Part shown: piece after piece, positions 1-7,024 of the stretch
Layout: each line of letters opens with the position of its first letter
How positions within the stretch are numbered: position 1 is the stretch's first letter
DNA from: Blastococcus sp. Marseille-P5729
Lineage (GTDB): Bacteria; Actinomycetota; Actinomycetes; Mycobacteriales; Antricoccaceae
DNA: 64,000 bases
Direction of reading: 5' to 3'
Assembly: GCF_900292035.1 (NCBI RefSeq)
Contig: NZ_OMPO01000002.1
Span: forward strand, 744,001-808,000
The notes under the pieces: model-generated
What the model saw: the letters and a program-made list of their open reading frames with translations, nothing else
What the model was told of the DNA's origin: nothing
Database searches by the model: none
Program-made: the position numbers and the translations under genes

Positions 1-1286
1 GGGGTCGACTGCGCGGTCTGGTTGGTGAGGTAGTTCCAGCTGGATCCGTCGTCCAGCGTGATGTACTTCGCCAGGTTCGCCGCCTCGTACGCCGCGGCCT
101 CGGGCCCGGGAGCGACCACGTCGGTGGCTTGGTAGAGCGGCTGGTCGCCGTACGCCAAGCCGATCTGCCCGTACTGGCTGAGCTGGTAGTTGTTCGTGAT
201 CGTGTAGCTGCCGATCGGGTGGACCAGCATGCCCTCGTACTGCTCCTTCTCGGCGTCCGTCGCAGGCAGGGTCTCGAGCTCGACCGCCTTCGCCGGCGCG
301 CAGTCGCTCGCGGGCGCGATCGTCGGCGAGCTGAGCTGGGTGAGCCCGTAGTACTCGCCCGCCGTGCCGGTCACGGTCAGGCAGGCGCCGACCGTCGCCG
401 GCTCGGCGCCGCTGCCGAGGTAGACGAAGATGCCGTCGGAGGCACCGGGGGTGCTGTCCTCGACGCCGCCCGAGCCGGGAGTCTGCAGATAGAAGCCGTT
501 GAACCCGCCGGTCGGGTAGCTGGCGGTCACCACGCCGATGGTGGTGACGCGCTGCCCGTTCATCGGGGTCTCCGCGCCGGCGCCCTGGATCTCGGCGATC
601 GACACCACGGTCGGGTCCGGCTCGGGCTCTGGATCCGGGTCGGGATCGGGGGTGGTGCCGGTGTTGGCTGCGCCCGGGGTCGGGGTCTCCAGGAAGGTGA
701 AGTCGGTCGCGTTGTCATCGGTGTCGACAGCGGTGGTGCGGCCGAGCGAGCCGGGTGTGGAGTTGCTTCCTGTGTAGGTCGCGGCCGTTCCTTCCGGCGA
801 GTTCGAACCGCCGTAGCCGAGCTTGTCGACGACGAGCTCGGGCTGCGTGGCGGGGTTGATCGCCGTGGTGGTGCTCGCGAGGAAGACGGTTCCGGTGGTG
901 CCTGAGGGGTTCACTCCGCTGGTCTGGTCGGGCTCCGGCAGGGGCGCGCCTGTGGTGCCGTTGCTGCCGAGCTGGATCACGTAGTAGCCGCCGGGCTCGA
1001 TGGTGCCGGTGAGCGCAACGACGCCGCTGGCGTTCCCGGTGCCGGTCGCCGAGCGGTACTGGATCGACATGCCGTTGAGGTCGATGGCCGTGCCGGTGGG
1101 GTTGTGCAGCTCCACGAACTTGTTCGTGTACGGCTGGTTAGCACTGCCGCCGCGAGCGTAGAGCTCGTTGATGATCACCCCGTCGCTCACCGCGGCGGCT
1201 GGCAGCTGCGTCATCAGCGTGGCTGCGAGCGCGGTCGCGATGACGAGGATGAAGTTGCGGACGGCGGTGCGGAGGGACGTCGGCAT
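1..1286 (-). CDS. Secreted LTD-domain extracellular nuclease, ExeM/NucH type (N-terminal part)
   Basis: Only the first ~428 codons lie in the window; the gene continues beyond base 1. The start at 1286 is preceded by GAGGT about 8 nt upstream; an in-frame ATG at 1298 has no clear ribosome site. A basic start followed by a hydrophobic stretch ending LPAAA is a Sec signal peptide. Next comes a lamin-tail domain (residues ~33-170: VIINELYARGG, KFVELHNP, LVDKLGYGGS), a linker of alternating acidic residue and proline near residue 210, then an OB-fold-like section (VSIAEIQGAGAETPMNGQ) as in ExeM/NucH nucleases, where an endonuclease/exonuclease/phosphatase domain follows. That catalytic domain is outside the window, so the nuclease call rests on the domain order. 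Presumed extracellular DNA degradation. Confidence 0.75.
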   Translation of the reverse strand, partial: MPTSLRTAVRNFILVIATALAATLMTQLPAAAVSDGVIINELYARGGSANQPYTNKFVELHNPTGTAIDLNGMSIQYRSATGTGNASGVVALTGTIEPGGYYVIQLGSNGTTGAPLPEPDQTSGVNPSGTTGTVFLASTTTAINPATQPELVVDKLGYGGSNSPEGTAATYTGSNSTPGSLGRTTAVDTDDNATDFTFLETPTPGAANTGTTPDPDPDPEPEPDPTVVSIAEIQGAGAETPMNGQRVTTIGVVTASYPTGGFNGFYLQTPGSGGVEDSTPGASDGIFVYLGSGAEPATVGACLTVTGTAGEYYGLTQLSSPTIAPASDCAPAKAVELETLPATDAEKEQYEGMLVHPIGSYTITNNYQLSQYGQIGLAYGDQPLYQATDVVAPGPEAAAYEAANLAKYITLDDGSSWNYLTNQTAQST

Positions 1287-1518
1287 CGAGGACCTCATTG
1301 GCTGGTAGCGGAGAACCCACCGGTGCTGGGGGGCGGACGACGCTGTCGTCGTGGCTCCGACGACGTTAACGCCGTCCACACACTCACGGGAACCAGGTGA
1401 GCGCACCGTTGCGCAGGTGTTCACGGGAGGGTCACCGACCGATAACCCTGTGCGACGATCACGTCAGCGCGGCCGCTCCGTGCTCGCTAACGATCACATC
1501 GCGAAGGGAATCGATCAG

Positions 1519-2331
1519 GTGGATATTCAGGGCAAGGTCGCAGTCGTCACCGGGGCCGCCGGCGGGATCGGAGAGGCGCTCGCGCACGAGCTGCTCGCCG
1601 AAGGCGCGAAGGTCACGGTCGTCGATCTCGACCAGAAGCGGGTGGACGCCGCGGTCGCGAAGCTGGCCGAGAAGTACGCCGGCTCGGTGATCGGCATGGC
1701 CGGGGATGTCAGCAGCAACGACGTCATCCGCGGGATCATCGAGCGCACCGAGAGCGAGCTCGGCGAGATCGAGATGTACTTCGCCAATGCCGGCATCATC
1801 GGCCCGCACGGAATTGGCGACTCAGACGACGACTGGGACCAGATCATCGACGTCAACGTGCTCGCGCACGTGCGCGCCGCGCGGATGCTGGTACCGGCAT
1901 GGGTCGAGCGGGGCTCGGGCTACTTCATCTCCACAGCGTCCGCTGCGGGCCTGCTCAGCCAGATCGGCGCGGCGGCGTACTCGACGACGAAGTCGGCCGC
2001 GGTCGCGTTCTCGGAGTGGCTGGCGATCACGTACGCCAAGGACGGCATCAAGGTCAGCTGCCTGTGCCCGATGGGTGTCAACACCGACATGCTGAACACC
2101 GGCCTGGAGTCGACCGACGAGGCCGACTCGCTCGGAGCGCGCGTGGTGCAGAGTGCCGGTGGTGTTCTGGAGCCCTCGGACGTCGCGAAGACCGTGCTGC
2201 AGGCGGTGCGCGACGAGGTGTTCCTGGTCCTGCCGCACGAGGAGGTCCGCGAGTACATGCGCCGCAAGGGTTCGGACCACGACCGGTGGCTGCGCGGCAT
2301 GGCCCGCCTGCAGGAGCGACAGAGCCGGTAG
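1519..2331 (+). CDS. SDR family NAD(P)-dependent oxidoreductase
   Basis: A 270-residue classical short-chain dehydrogenase. The Rossmann motif TGAAGGIG follows the start closely, with VVDLD at the end of strand 2 (an acidic residue often favouring NAD). NAG is in FANAGIIG, the catalytic Ser is in STASAAG and the Tyr/Lys pair in YSTTK. The start is the GTG at 1519, because GAAGGGA lies 9 nt upstream and the family begins just before the Rossmann strand; longer upstream readings add unrelated sequence. It is divergent from the secreted nuclease and convergent with the response regulator. The substrate cannot be told from sequence. Confidence 0.88.
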   Translation: MDIQGKVAVVTGAAGGIGEALAHELLAEGAKVTVVDLDQKRVDAAVAKLAEKYAGSVIGMAGDVSSNDVIRGIIERTESELGEIEMYFANAGIIGPHGIGDSDDDWDQIIDVNVLAHVRAARMLVPAWVERGSGYFISTASAAGLLSQIGAAAYSTTKSAAVAFSEWLAITYAKDGIKVSCLCPMGVNTDMLNTGLESTDEADSLGARVVQSAGGVLEPSDVAKTVLQAVRDEVFLVLPHEEVREYMRRKGSDHDRWLRGMARLQERQSR

Positions 2332-2347
2332 GCACCGGCTCATGCCG

Positions 2348-2974
2348 TCAGCGGAGCAGGCCGAGGTCGCGGGCGCGGGCTAGCGCGGCGGTGCGGCTGG
2401 AGACGTCGAGCTTGCCGTAGATGTGGGCGAGGTGGCTCTTGACGGTCGGCTTGCTCAGGTAGAGGCGTTGGCTGATCTGGTCGTTGGTCAGGCCCTCGGC
2501 GACCAGCGCGAGCACGTCATGCTCTCGTGGGGTCAGCGCCACCTCGGGGCGTCGGCGGCGTTCTTGCAGCCGGTTGGCAACGACCGGAGCGAGTACCGTG
2601 CGCCCCGCCGCGGCGTCCTGCACGGCGCTGATCAGATCCGCGGGTGGCGCATCCTTGAGCAGGTAGCCGCTCGCCCCGGCCTCGATCGCCTCCAGGATGT
2701 CGACGTCGTTGTCGTAGTTGGTCAGCACCAGCACCGCGGGCGCGTCCTCGCGGCGGCGTACGGCGCGGGTGGCCTCGGCGCCGGACATCCCGGCGCCAAA
2801 ACGAAGGTCCATGGTGACGACGTCGATGCCGTCTGCCTGGGCGTCCACTCGGGCGACGGCGTCCTCGGCGCGGCCCACCTCGCCGACGATCTCGATCGAC
2901 GGCTCGCCCTCGAACACCGCGCGGAGGCCAGTCCGCACGATCGGGTGGTCGTCTGCGATGAGCACGCGGATCAT
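2348..2974 (-). CDS. NarL/LuxR-family response regulator
   Basis: A 208-residue transcription factor. The receiver domain (~1-120) has the acidic pair in IADDH, the phosphoacceptor Asp at residue 56 (VVTMDLRF), the Thr/Ser position in LVLTNYD and Lys107 in YLLKDAP. The C-terminal LuxR helix-turn-helix (~145-205) reads LTPREHDVLALVAEGLTN and SKPTVKSHLAHIYGKL. It overlaps the kinase gene by 4 nt (ATGA), so the two form a translationally coupled two-component system. Regulated genes are unknown; no receiver-independent features are seen. Confidence 0.93.
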   Translation of the reverse strand: MIRVLIADDHPIVRTGLRAVFEGEPSIEIVGEVGRAEDAVARVDAQADGIDVVTMDLRFGAGMSGAEATRAVRRREDAPAVLVLTNYDNDVDILEAIEAGASGYLLKDAPPADLISAVQDAAAGRTVLAPVVANRLQERRRRPEVALTPREHDVLALVAEGLTNDQISQRLYLSKPTVKSHLAHIYGKLDVSSRTAALARARDLGLLR

Positions 2975-4197
2975 GTGGCTTCTCCGGGTTGTGCTGGTGT
3001 GGTGGGGATCTGGGCGCTGACGAGCGTTCCCTCGCCAGGTTCACCGACGACTGCGACATACCCGCCGAGCTCGGCGGCTCGGGCACGCATGCCGCTGATG
3101 CCGAAGGAGTTCGAGTCGGCCGGCGACCCGTTGATGACCTGCTCGCTGTCGAATCCGCGGCCGTCATCGCTCACTTCAAGACTGACCTGATGGTCCTCGT
3201 ACTCGAGCCGGACGTCGACCGCGCTCGCCTGGGCGTGCTTCTCGACGTTCGTGAGCGCTTCCTGGGCGATCCGCAGCACGGTCGCCTCGGTGGCGGTGGG
3301 GAGATTGCGGGCCGCGCCGTCGACTCGCATGGTGACCTGCATGGCGGTTCTCGCGGCGGCCTCGGTCGCGACCCGCTCGATGGCGGTGGTCAGCGACCGG
3401 CCGGCCAGCGGTGCGGGCGTGAGGTCCTTGATAAACGCGCGGGTGTCGGCGAGGGCGGTGGACGCCGCGTCGCGCGCCTCCTGAAGGTGGGTGGCTCGCA
3501 CCTCATCCTCGGGCGCGCGCTCAGCCGCGTGCAGCAGCAGCTGGATGCTCGACAAGTGCTGGGCAACCGTGTCGTGCAGCTCTCGGCCAAGGCGGGTGCG
3601 TTCGGCGTGGCGGCCGGCTTCCCGCTCCGACTCGGCCAGCCTCGTCTGCGCGGCCTCGAGCGCGGCGATCAGCTCGCCACGGGCCGACAGCTCGGTGATG
3701 ATCGCGCGCAGGCCGGCCATCCCTGCGATCAGCACCGCCGCGGTCGATACCGGTCCAACGAACGCGCCGGATGACCAGCCGTGGTGCACGCTCAGGCCGA
3801 ACCCGGTCAGCAAGGCGAGCCCGAAGGTGGCGGCGGGGCCGATCGACGACGGCAGCAACCACAGAGCCAGGAAGTACAAGACGAAGCCGAGATACGCAGC
3901 CTGCCGGCTCACCACGATCAGCGCCGCCCACGGAAGACACAGGGCGATCAGCCAGAGCGCGGATGCCCACCGCAGCTGGGATGCCGGTCGATAGACGAGC
4001 TCGCCGCGGCGGTGCAGCAGCACCGCGCCGACGATCCCGACCAAGATCTCGAGGACGGCGAGCGTCAAGACCATGGCCAGCGCCGGGTGGTTCGCGACGA
4101 CGGTCTCCGCGACCGGCAGAGCAATCAGTAGACCGATGACAAGGACGGCCGAGACCAGGAAGCCGCGCGAGATGGGCGAGCCTTGAGTGGCTGCCAT
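2971..4197 (-). CDS. Membrane sensor histidine kinase, HisKA_3 family
   Basis: About 408 residues. The N-terminal half holds several hydrophobic segments (ISRGFLVSAVLVIGLL, LAMVLTLAVLEILVGIVGAV, LWLIALCLPWAALIVV and others) and no large extracytoplasmic domain, so it probably senses at the membrane. A coiled coil leads to the phosphoacceptor His in RELHDTVAQHL, then a GHKL ATPase with the N box in EALTNVEKHA and G1 in DDGRGF. I chose the ATG at 4197 because GGGGAAGG lies 5 nt upstream; an in-frame ATG at 4215 would add six residues. Partner of the adjoining NarL-type regulator. Confidence 0.9.
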   Translation of the reverse strand: MAATQGSPISRGFLVSAVLVIGLLIALPVAETVVANHPALAMVLTLAVLEILVGIVGAVLLHRRGELVYRPASQLRWASALWLIALCLPWAALIVVSRQAAYLGFVLYFLALWLLPSSIGPAATFGLALLTGFGLSVHHGWSSGAFVGPVSTAAVLIAGMAGLRAIITELSARGELIAALEAAQTRLAESEREAGRHAERTRLGRELHDTVAQHLSSIQLLLHAAERAPEDEVRATHLQEARDAASTALADTRAFIKDLTPAPLAGRSLTTAIERVATEAAARTAMQVTMRVDGAARNLPTATEATVLRIAQEALTNVEKHAQASAVDVRLEYEDHQVSLEVSDDGRGFDSEQVINGSPADSNSFGISGMRARAAELGGYVAVVGEPGEGTLVSAQIPTTPAQPGEAT

Positions 4198-4399
4198 CCG
4201 CACCTTCCCCTGCATCTCACCAGGCTACGGCTCGCCCGGTGCCGCGACGTCCACCCTTCGGCCAGTTCTCGGCCCCGCCACATTCTGCCCCTGTCCACTT
4301 GGCGCGCAGTGCTGGGGCAGTCCTCATCCCTCCGACCCGGGCCTCGCCGCACCCGGCAGACGGTACGATGGGCGCTGCGCTGTACGCGGTACGGCGCAG

Positions 4400-4472
4400 G
4401 CCGGCCTGGCGCAATTGGCAGCGCATCTGTCTTGTAAACAGAGGGTTAGGGGTTCGAGTCCCCTGGCCGGCT
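4400..4472 (+). tRNA. tRNA-Thr (anticodon TGT)
   Basis: 73 nt fold into a full cloverleaf: acceptor GCCGGCC/GGCCGGC, D stem GCGC/GCGC, anticodon stem TCTGT/ACAGA with loop CTTGTAA (anticodon TGT, reading ACA), T stem AGGGG/CCCCT with loop TTCGAGT, discriminator T. CCA is not encoded. Its 3' 42 bases plus one more are repeated exactly at 6972-7014, so this gene served as an integration target. Confidence 0.96.
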
Positions 4473-4473
4473 C
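4431..4473 (+). repeat. attL-like direct repeat within tRNA-Thr
   Basis: 43 bp beginning in the anticodon loop (CTTGTAAAC) and running through the T arm and acceptor to one base past the tRNA. It is identical to 6972-7014. Attachment cores running from the anticodon loop to the 3' end of a tRNA are typical of integrase targets. Confidence 0.85.
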
Positions 4474-4503
4474 ACGCCTAGACCCCCAGGTCAGGGCATA
4501 GAA

Positions 4504-4538
4504 ACGGCCCCTCCCTAGTTCGGATAGGGAGGGGCCGT
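4504..4538 (+). terminator. Intrinsic-terminator-like hairpin after tRNA-Thr
   Basis: A perfect 13-bp stem, ACGGCCCCTCCCT (4504-4516) with AGGGAGGGGCCGT (4526-4538), and a 9-nt loop, starts 31 nt after the tRNA end. There is no strong T run. It lies inside the presumed island, just past the left repeat, so after integration it may serve the tRNA transcript. Confidence 0.6.
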
Positions 4539-4858
4539 CGCTATCCTGAGCACAAGTCTTTGTCACCGCAGCCGGCATGCTCACCGCCGACCTGCTGGAG
4601 CAACCCGAGGTCGGCGCGAGTCGATCACTATCCCGCCTGACAAGGTCCCCGGCCTAGCCAGGCGGCACCCCCGCCGCCCCTCTGGCTCTCGCCTTACGCC
4701 GAGCCACCCGCACCCGACCGCGCGGCGTCAACTTCATCGGCGGCGCGCCCCCGGGGCCGGAAGTCCCTCTCGCGCGATATCTGCGCCGGGGCGCTCTCCG
4801 ACCCCACGCCGCGAGACAACACTGTGGACACTCTTGTGGACAAAATGGCGCCGATAAT
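4539..4858. other. Intergenic stretch at the left end of the island
   Basis: About 320 bases between the tRNA-proximal hairpin and the Fic gene. I see no convincing gene: short open frames on both strands lack ribosome sites and family motifs. It should hold the promoter of the Fic gene, but I cannot point to a clear -10/-35. Confidence 0.5.
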
Positions 4859-4875
4859 CCATCCTTGCAGGATGG
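4859..4875 (+). promoter_or_regulatory. Inverted repeat enclosing the likely Fic start codon
   Basis: CCATCCT - TGC - AGGATGG is a perfect 7-bp inverted repeat whose right arm contains the ATG at 4872. In mRNA it could hide the start codon; in DNA it could be an operator. Inference only. Confidence 0.35.
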
Positions 4876-6131
4876 TCAAGTCGGATTGGAATACCACTCA
4901 TCCGTTCATTACGTTTACCGCTCCTTACGAGCCTGAGCGTTTCAACCTGAAACTCGGCGAGGCGTTCTCTAAGTGCCAGCACCTCAGCGGTACGCCCCTC
5001 CCGCCGAAACTTGCCCAGCACCTATCTCACATCTACTTCGCTCGCGGCATCCAAGGCACAACGGCCATCGAAGGCAACACCCTTTCAGAAGCCGACGTGT
5101 CAGACGTCCTTGCTGGGAAGAAGCAACTACCTGAGTCTCGGAAGTATCAAGAGGTGGAGGTGTTAAACGTCGCCAAAGCGCTGACTGAGATTCGCGCCGA
5201 AGCGGCATCCGGCAAGCCATTCAGGCTCACTCCCAATTGGATCCGGGAGCAGAATCGCCAGGTCCTCGACGGGCTAGACGATCTTGAGGACCACGTCGTG
5301 CCAGGCGAGTACACGCGTGAACAGGTGGTCGTTGGTTCTTACCGACCTCCGAGGCCGAACTCTGTCCCTGAGCTCGTGGATCGGCTGTGCGACTGGCTGA
5401 ATAGCCTCATCGAGGCATCGCAGGACAACGAAAAGAAGTCCGACGAACGCTTCCTGAACGCGTTCATGGCTGCCGCCCTGGGGCACCTGTACGTGGCTTG
5501 GATCCATCCCTTCGGGGACGGAAACGGGCGAACTGCAAGGTTGCTGGAGGCAGCCATTCTTGCTCACTCTGGCGTGGTGCCTTGGGTATCCTGCCAGTTG
5601 CTGTCGAACTTCTACAACGAAACCAGACCGAAGTACTACCGGAAGCTCGATCGTGCCTCGAAGGCACGAGAAGTCTCACAGTTCATCCTTTACTCAATCG
5701 AGGGATACGTGGACGAACTTCGCGATCAGATTTCGGTCGTGCAGGCTCAGCAGCGACATATCGCCTGGATGTCGTACGTGCACGAAGTCATGCAGAACGA
5801 GAGCGAAGGCAAGCCGAAGAAGCGGCGCAGCCGGCTGGCCCTCGCGCTGCATCCCGACACACCCACCCCCAAGGACGAAGTGCCGACTCTAGAGACGGAA
5901 CTCGCGTTTCACTACGGGAGCGTCACGCCCAAGACCGTAAGCCGCGACCTGTCCGCGCTACAGCAGCTTGGTCTTGTTCGTCAACTCCCGGACGGGTGGG
6001 TGGCCAACCAGGCTGCTCTCGACGCCTTCGTGCCGTTACGAGAGAACTTCGAAACCAATGCGATCGTCGTTTCGGTGCCCGAACCGTTCGACCTTGCCAC
6101 GACGGAGGATGTGGAGCCTGCGTCACTCTGA
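4872..6131 (+). CDS. Fic family protein (AMP transferase type, self-inhibited)
   Basis: About 419 residues. Fic proteins transfer AMP or related groups from nucleotides to target hydroxyls. The catalytic loop is canonical, HPFGDGNGRTAR (mid-protein, after AALGHLYVAWI). An N-terminal inhibitory motif of the (S/T)xxxE(G/N) type is seen in TTAIEGN, which places it among class II Fics with a built-in inhibitory helix. The C-terminal ~100 residues include a winged-helix-like part (GSVTPKTVSRDLSALQQLGLV), as in Fic/DNA-binding fusions. I prefer the ATG at 4872 (MVKSDWNTTHPF), where family members usually begin; ATG 4845 and GTG 4824 are in frame. It is the main cargo of the tRNA-Thr island; a toxin, defence or signalling role is possible. 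Confidence 0.88.
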   Translation: MVKSDWNTTHPFITFTAPYEPERFNLKLGEAFSKCQHLSGTPLPPKLAQHLSHIYFARGIQGTTAIEGNTLSEADVSDVLAGKKQLPESRKYQEVEVLNVAKALTEIRAEAASGKPFRLTPNWIREQNRQVLDGLDDLEDHVVPGEYTREQVVVGSYRPPRPNSVPELVDRLCDWLNSLIEASQDNEKKSDERFLNAFMAAALGHLYVAWIHPFGDGNGRTARLLEAAILAHSGVVPWVSCQLLSNFYNETRPKYYRKLDRASKAREVSQFILYSIEGYVDELRDQISVVQAQQRHIAWMSYVHEVMQNESEGKPKKRRSRLALALHPDTPTPKDEVPTLETELAFHYGSVTPKTVSRDLSALQQLGLVRQLPDGWVANQAALDAFVPLRENFETNAIVVSVPEPFDLATTEDVEPASL

Positions 6132-6156
6132 CGCGGCACTAAGTCGACAGCGCCCC

Positions 6157-6831
6157 TTAGAGATACGTGACTCCCTCCTGGGGATCCGCGAGGGTCCAGC
6201 CGGGGTTGCGCCTCGCGATGGCTTCTAGCTGCTGCTTCGCATCTTCCGTGAGGACTGCCAACTTGTCGCGTTGGAGTCCGGCCAGCCTGAACGCTCCGAG
6301 ATTCTGCACGAAGACCGATGCCCAGCGGGCGAACTCCGCATGTGCCCGGCCGTATTCATCCACTGTCTTCGGCTGCGGTTTCTCCATCATCTCGTTGAGG
6401 AGAAACAGCCCCCATCTCGCAGTTGCCCTCCACCACTCGTTGAAGCCGTCCGGTGCGCCAAGTCGATGGGTGAGGTTCTGTAGACGCCCGCGCAACTCCC
6501 GAATCATTGGCGCGATCGGCTCGCCCCATGGGTTCGCTGAGACCAACGGGGATGCCGCCATGAGGACGGCGTCCCACGCTCCGCTGATCTCGACCTGCTT
6601 CGACTGTTCGACGGCCTCGGTCGCGATCTCGTTGGCCTTTTCCGCGTGCTCGTTGGCCTTTTCCGCGTGCTCGTTGGCCTTCTTCGCGATCTCGTTGGCT
6701 TTGGAGGCTCGGCCGTTTGCAAGGATCGCCACCACGATTGCGACGAGCGCTAGGGCAACGCTCGCGCTCGCAGCAATTGCCATGACGATGTCGCTTCTCG
6801 ATCCCCATGGCGCGAGTAGGTCTGGTTGCAT
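6157..6831 (-). CDS. Hypothetical membrane protein with heptad repeats
   Basis: About 224 residues, family not recognised. One N-terminal transmembrane helix (IVMAIAASASVALALVAIVV) is followed by near-perfect seven-residue repeats of the form KANEHAE (four or so, residues ~45-75), a strong coiled coil. After that comes a mostly helical, tryptophan-containing domain (WDAVLMAASPL, EWWRATARWGLFLL, FARWASVFVQNLG). The predicted layout is membrane anchor, cytoplasmic coiled coil, helical effector domain. The start is taken at the ATG at 6831 just before the membrane segment; an in-frame start at 6885 would add 18 residues with no better signal. Second cargo gene of the island, convergent with fic (25 bp apart). 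The repeat itself is slippage-prone. Confidence 0.7.
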   Translation of the reverse strand: MQPDLLAPWGSRSDIVMAIAASASVALALVAIVVAILANGRASKANEIAKKANEHAEKANEHAEKANEIATEAVEQSKQVEISGAWDAVLMAASPLVSANPWGEPIAPMIRELRGRLQNLTHRLGAPDGFNEWWRATARWGLFLLNEMMEKPQPKTVDEYGRAHAEFARWASVFVQNLGAFRLAGLQRDKLAVLTEDAKQQLEAIARRNPGWTLADPQEGVTYL

Positions 6832-6971
6832 GGGGAGAGGGTAGCCAGGACCGGGGACACATCGGTCACAAACGGCGCGGGACACGAAAGCACCGGATGA
6901 GGACGGCAGGGAACGCGGCCGATCCCAACTACAGAGAGAAAGAACGGGCGAGAACGGACAACCCGCCCCGA

Positions 6972-7014
6972 CTTGTAAACAGAGGGTTAGGGGTTCGAGT
7001 CCCCTGGCCGGCTC
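6972..7014 (+). repeat. attR-like direct repeat (tRNA-Thr 3' fragment)
   Basis: Exact second copy of 4431-4473. The bases before it do not complete a tRNA (no acceptor 5' strand or D arm), so it is a fragment and not a second gene. It ends 10 bases before the stop of the next minus-strand gene. Confidence 0.85.
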
Positions 7015-7024
7015 CGAACAATGC

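Larger units (their letters stand above)
4431..7014. mobile_element. tRNA-Thr-targeted genomic island (Fic island)
   Basis: A 43-bp exact direct repeat (4431-4473 and 6972-7014) brackets about 2.5 kb. The left copy is the 3' part of the intact tRNA-Thr gene and the right copy is a stranded tRNA 3' end, as tyrosine-integrase elements leave. The cargo, a Fic protein and a coiled-coil membrane protein, reads as richer in A/T-containing codons than the flanks. No integrase, excisionase or replication gene is visible, so this is either a satellite mobilised in trans or a decayed island. Confidence 0.8.

Noticed and set aside
6972-7014. A second tRNA-Thr gene
   Set aside because: Only the 3' half is present; no acceptor 5' strand or D arm precedes it. 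It is an attachment-site copy.
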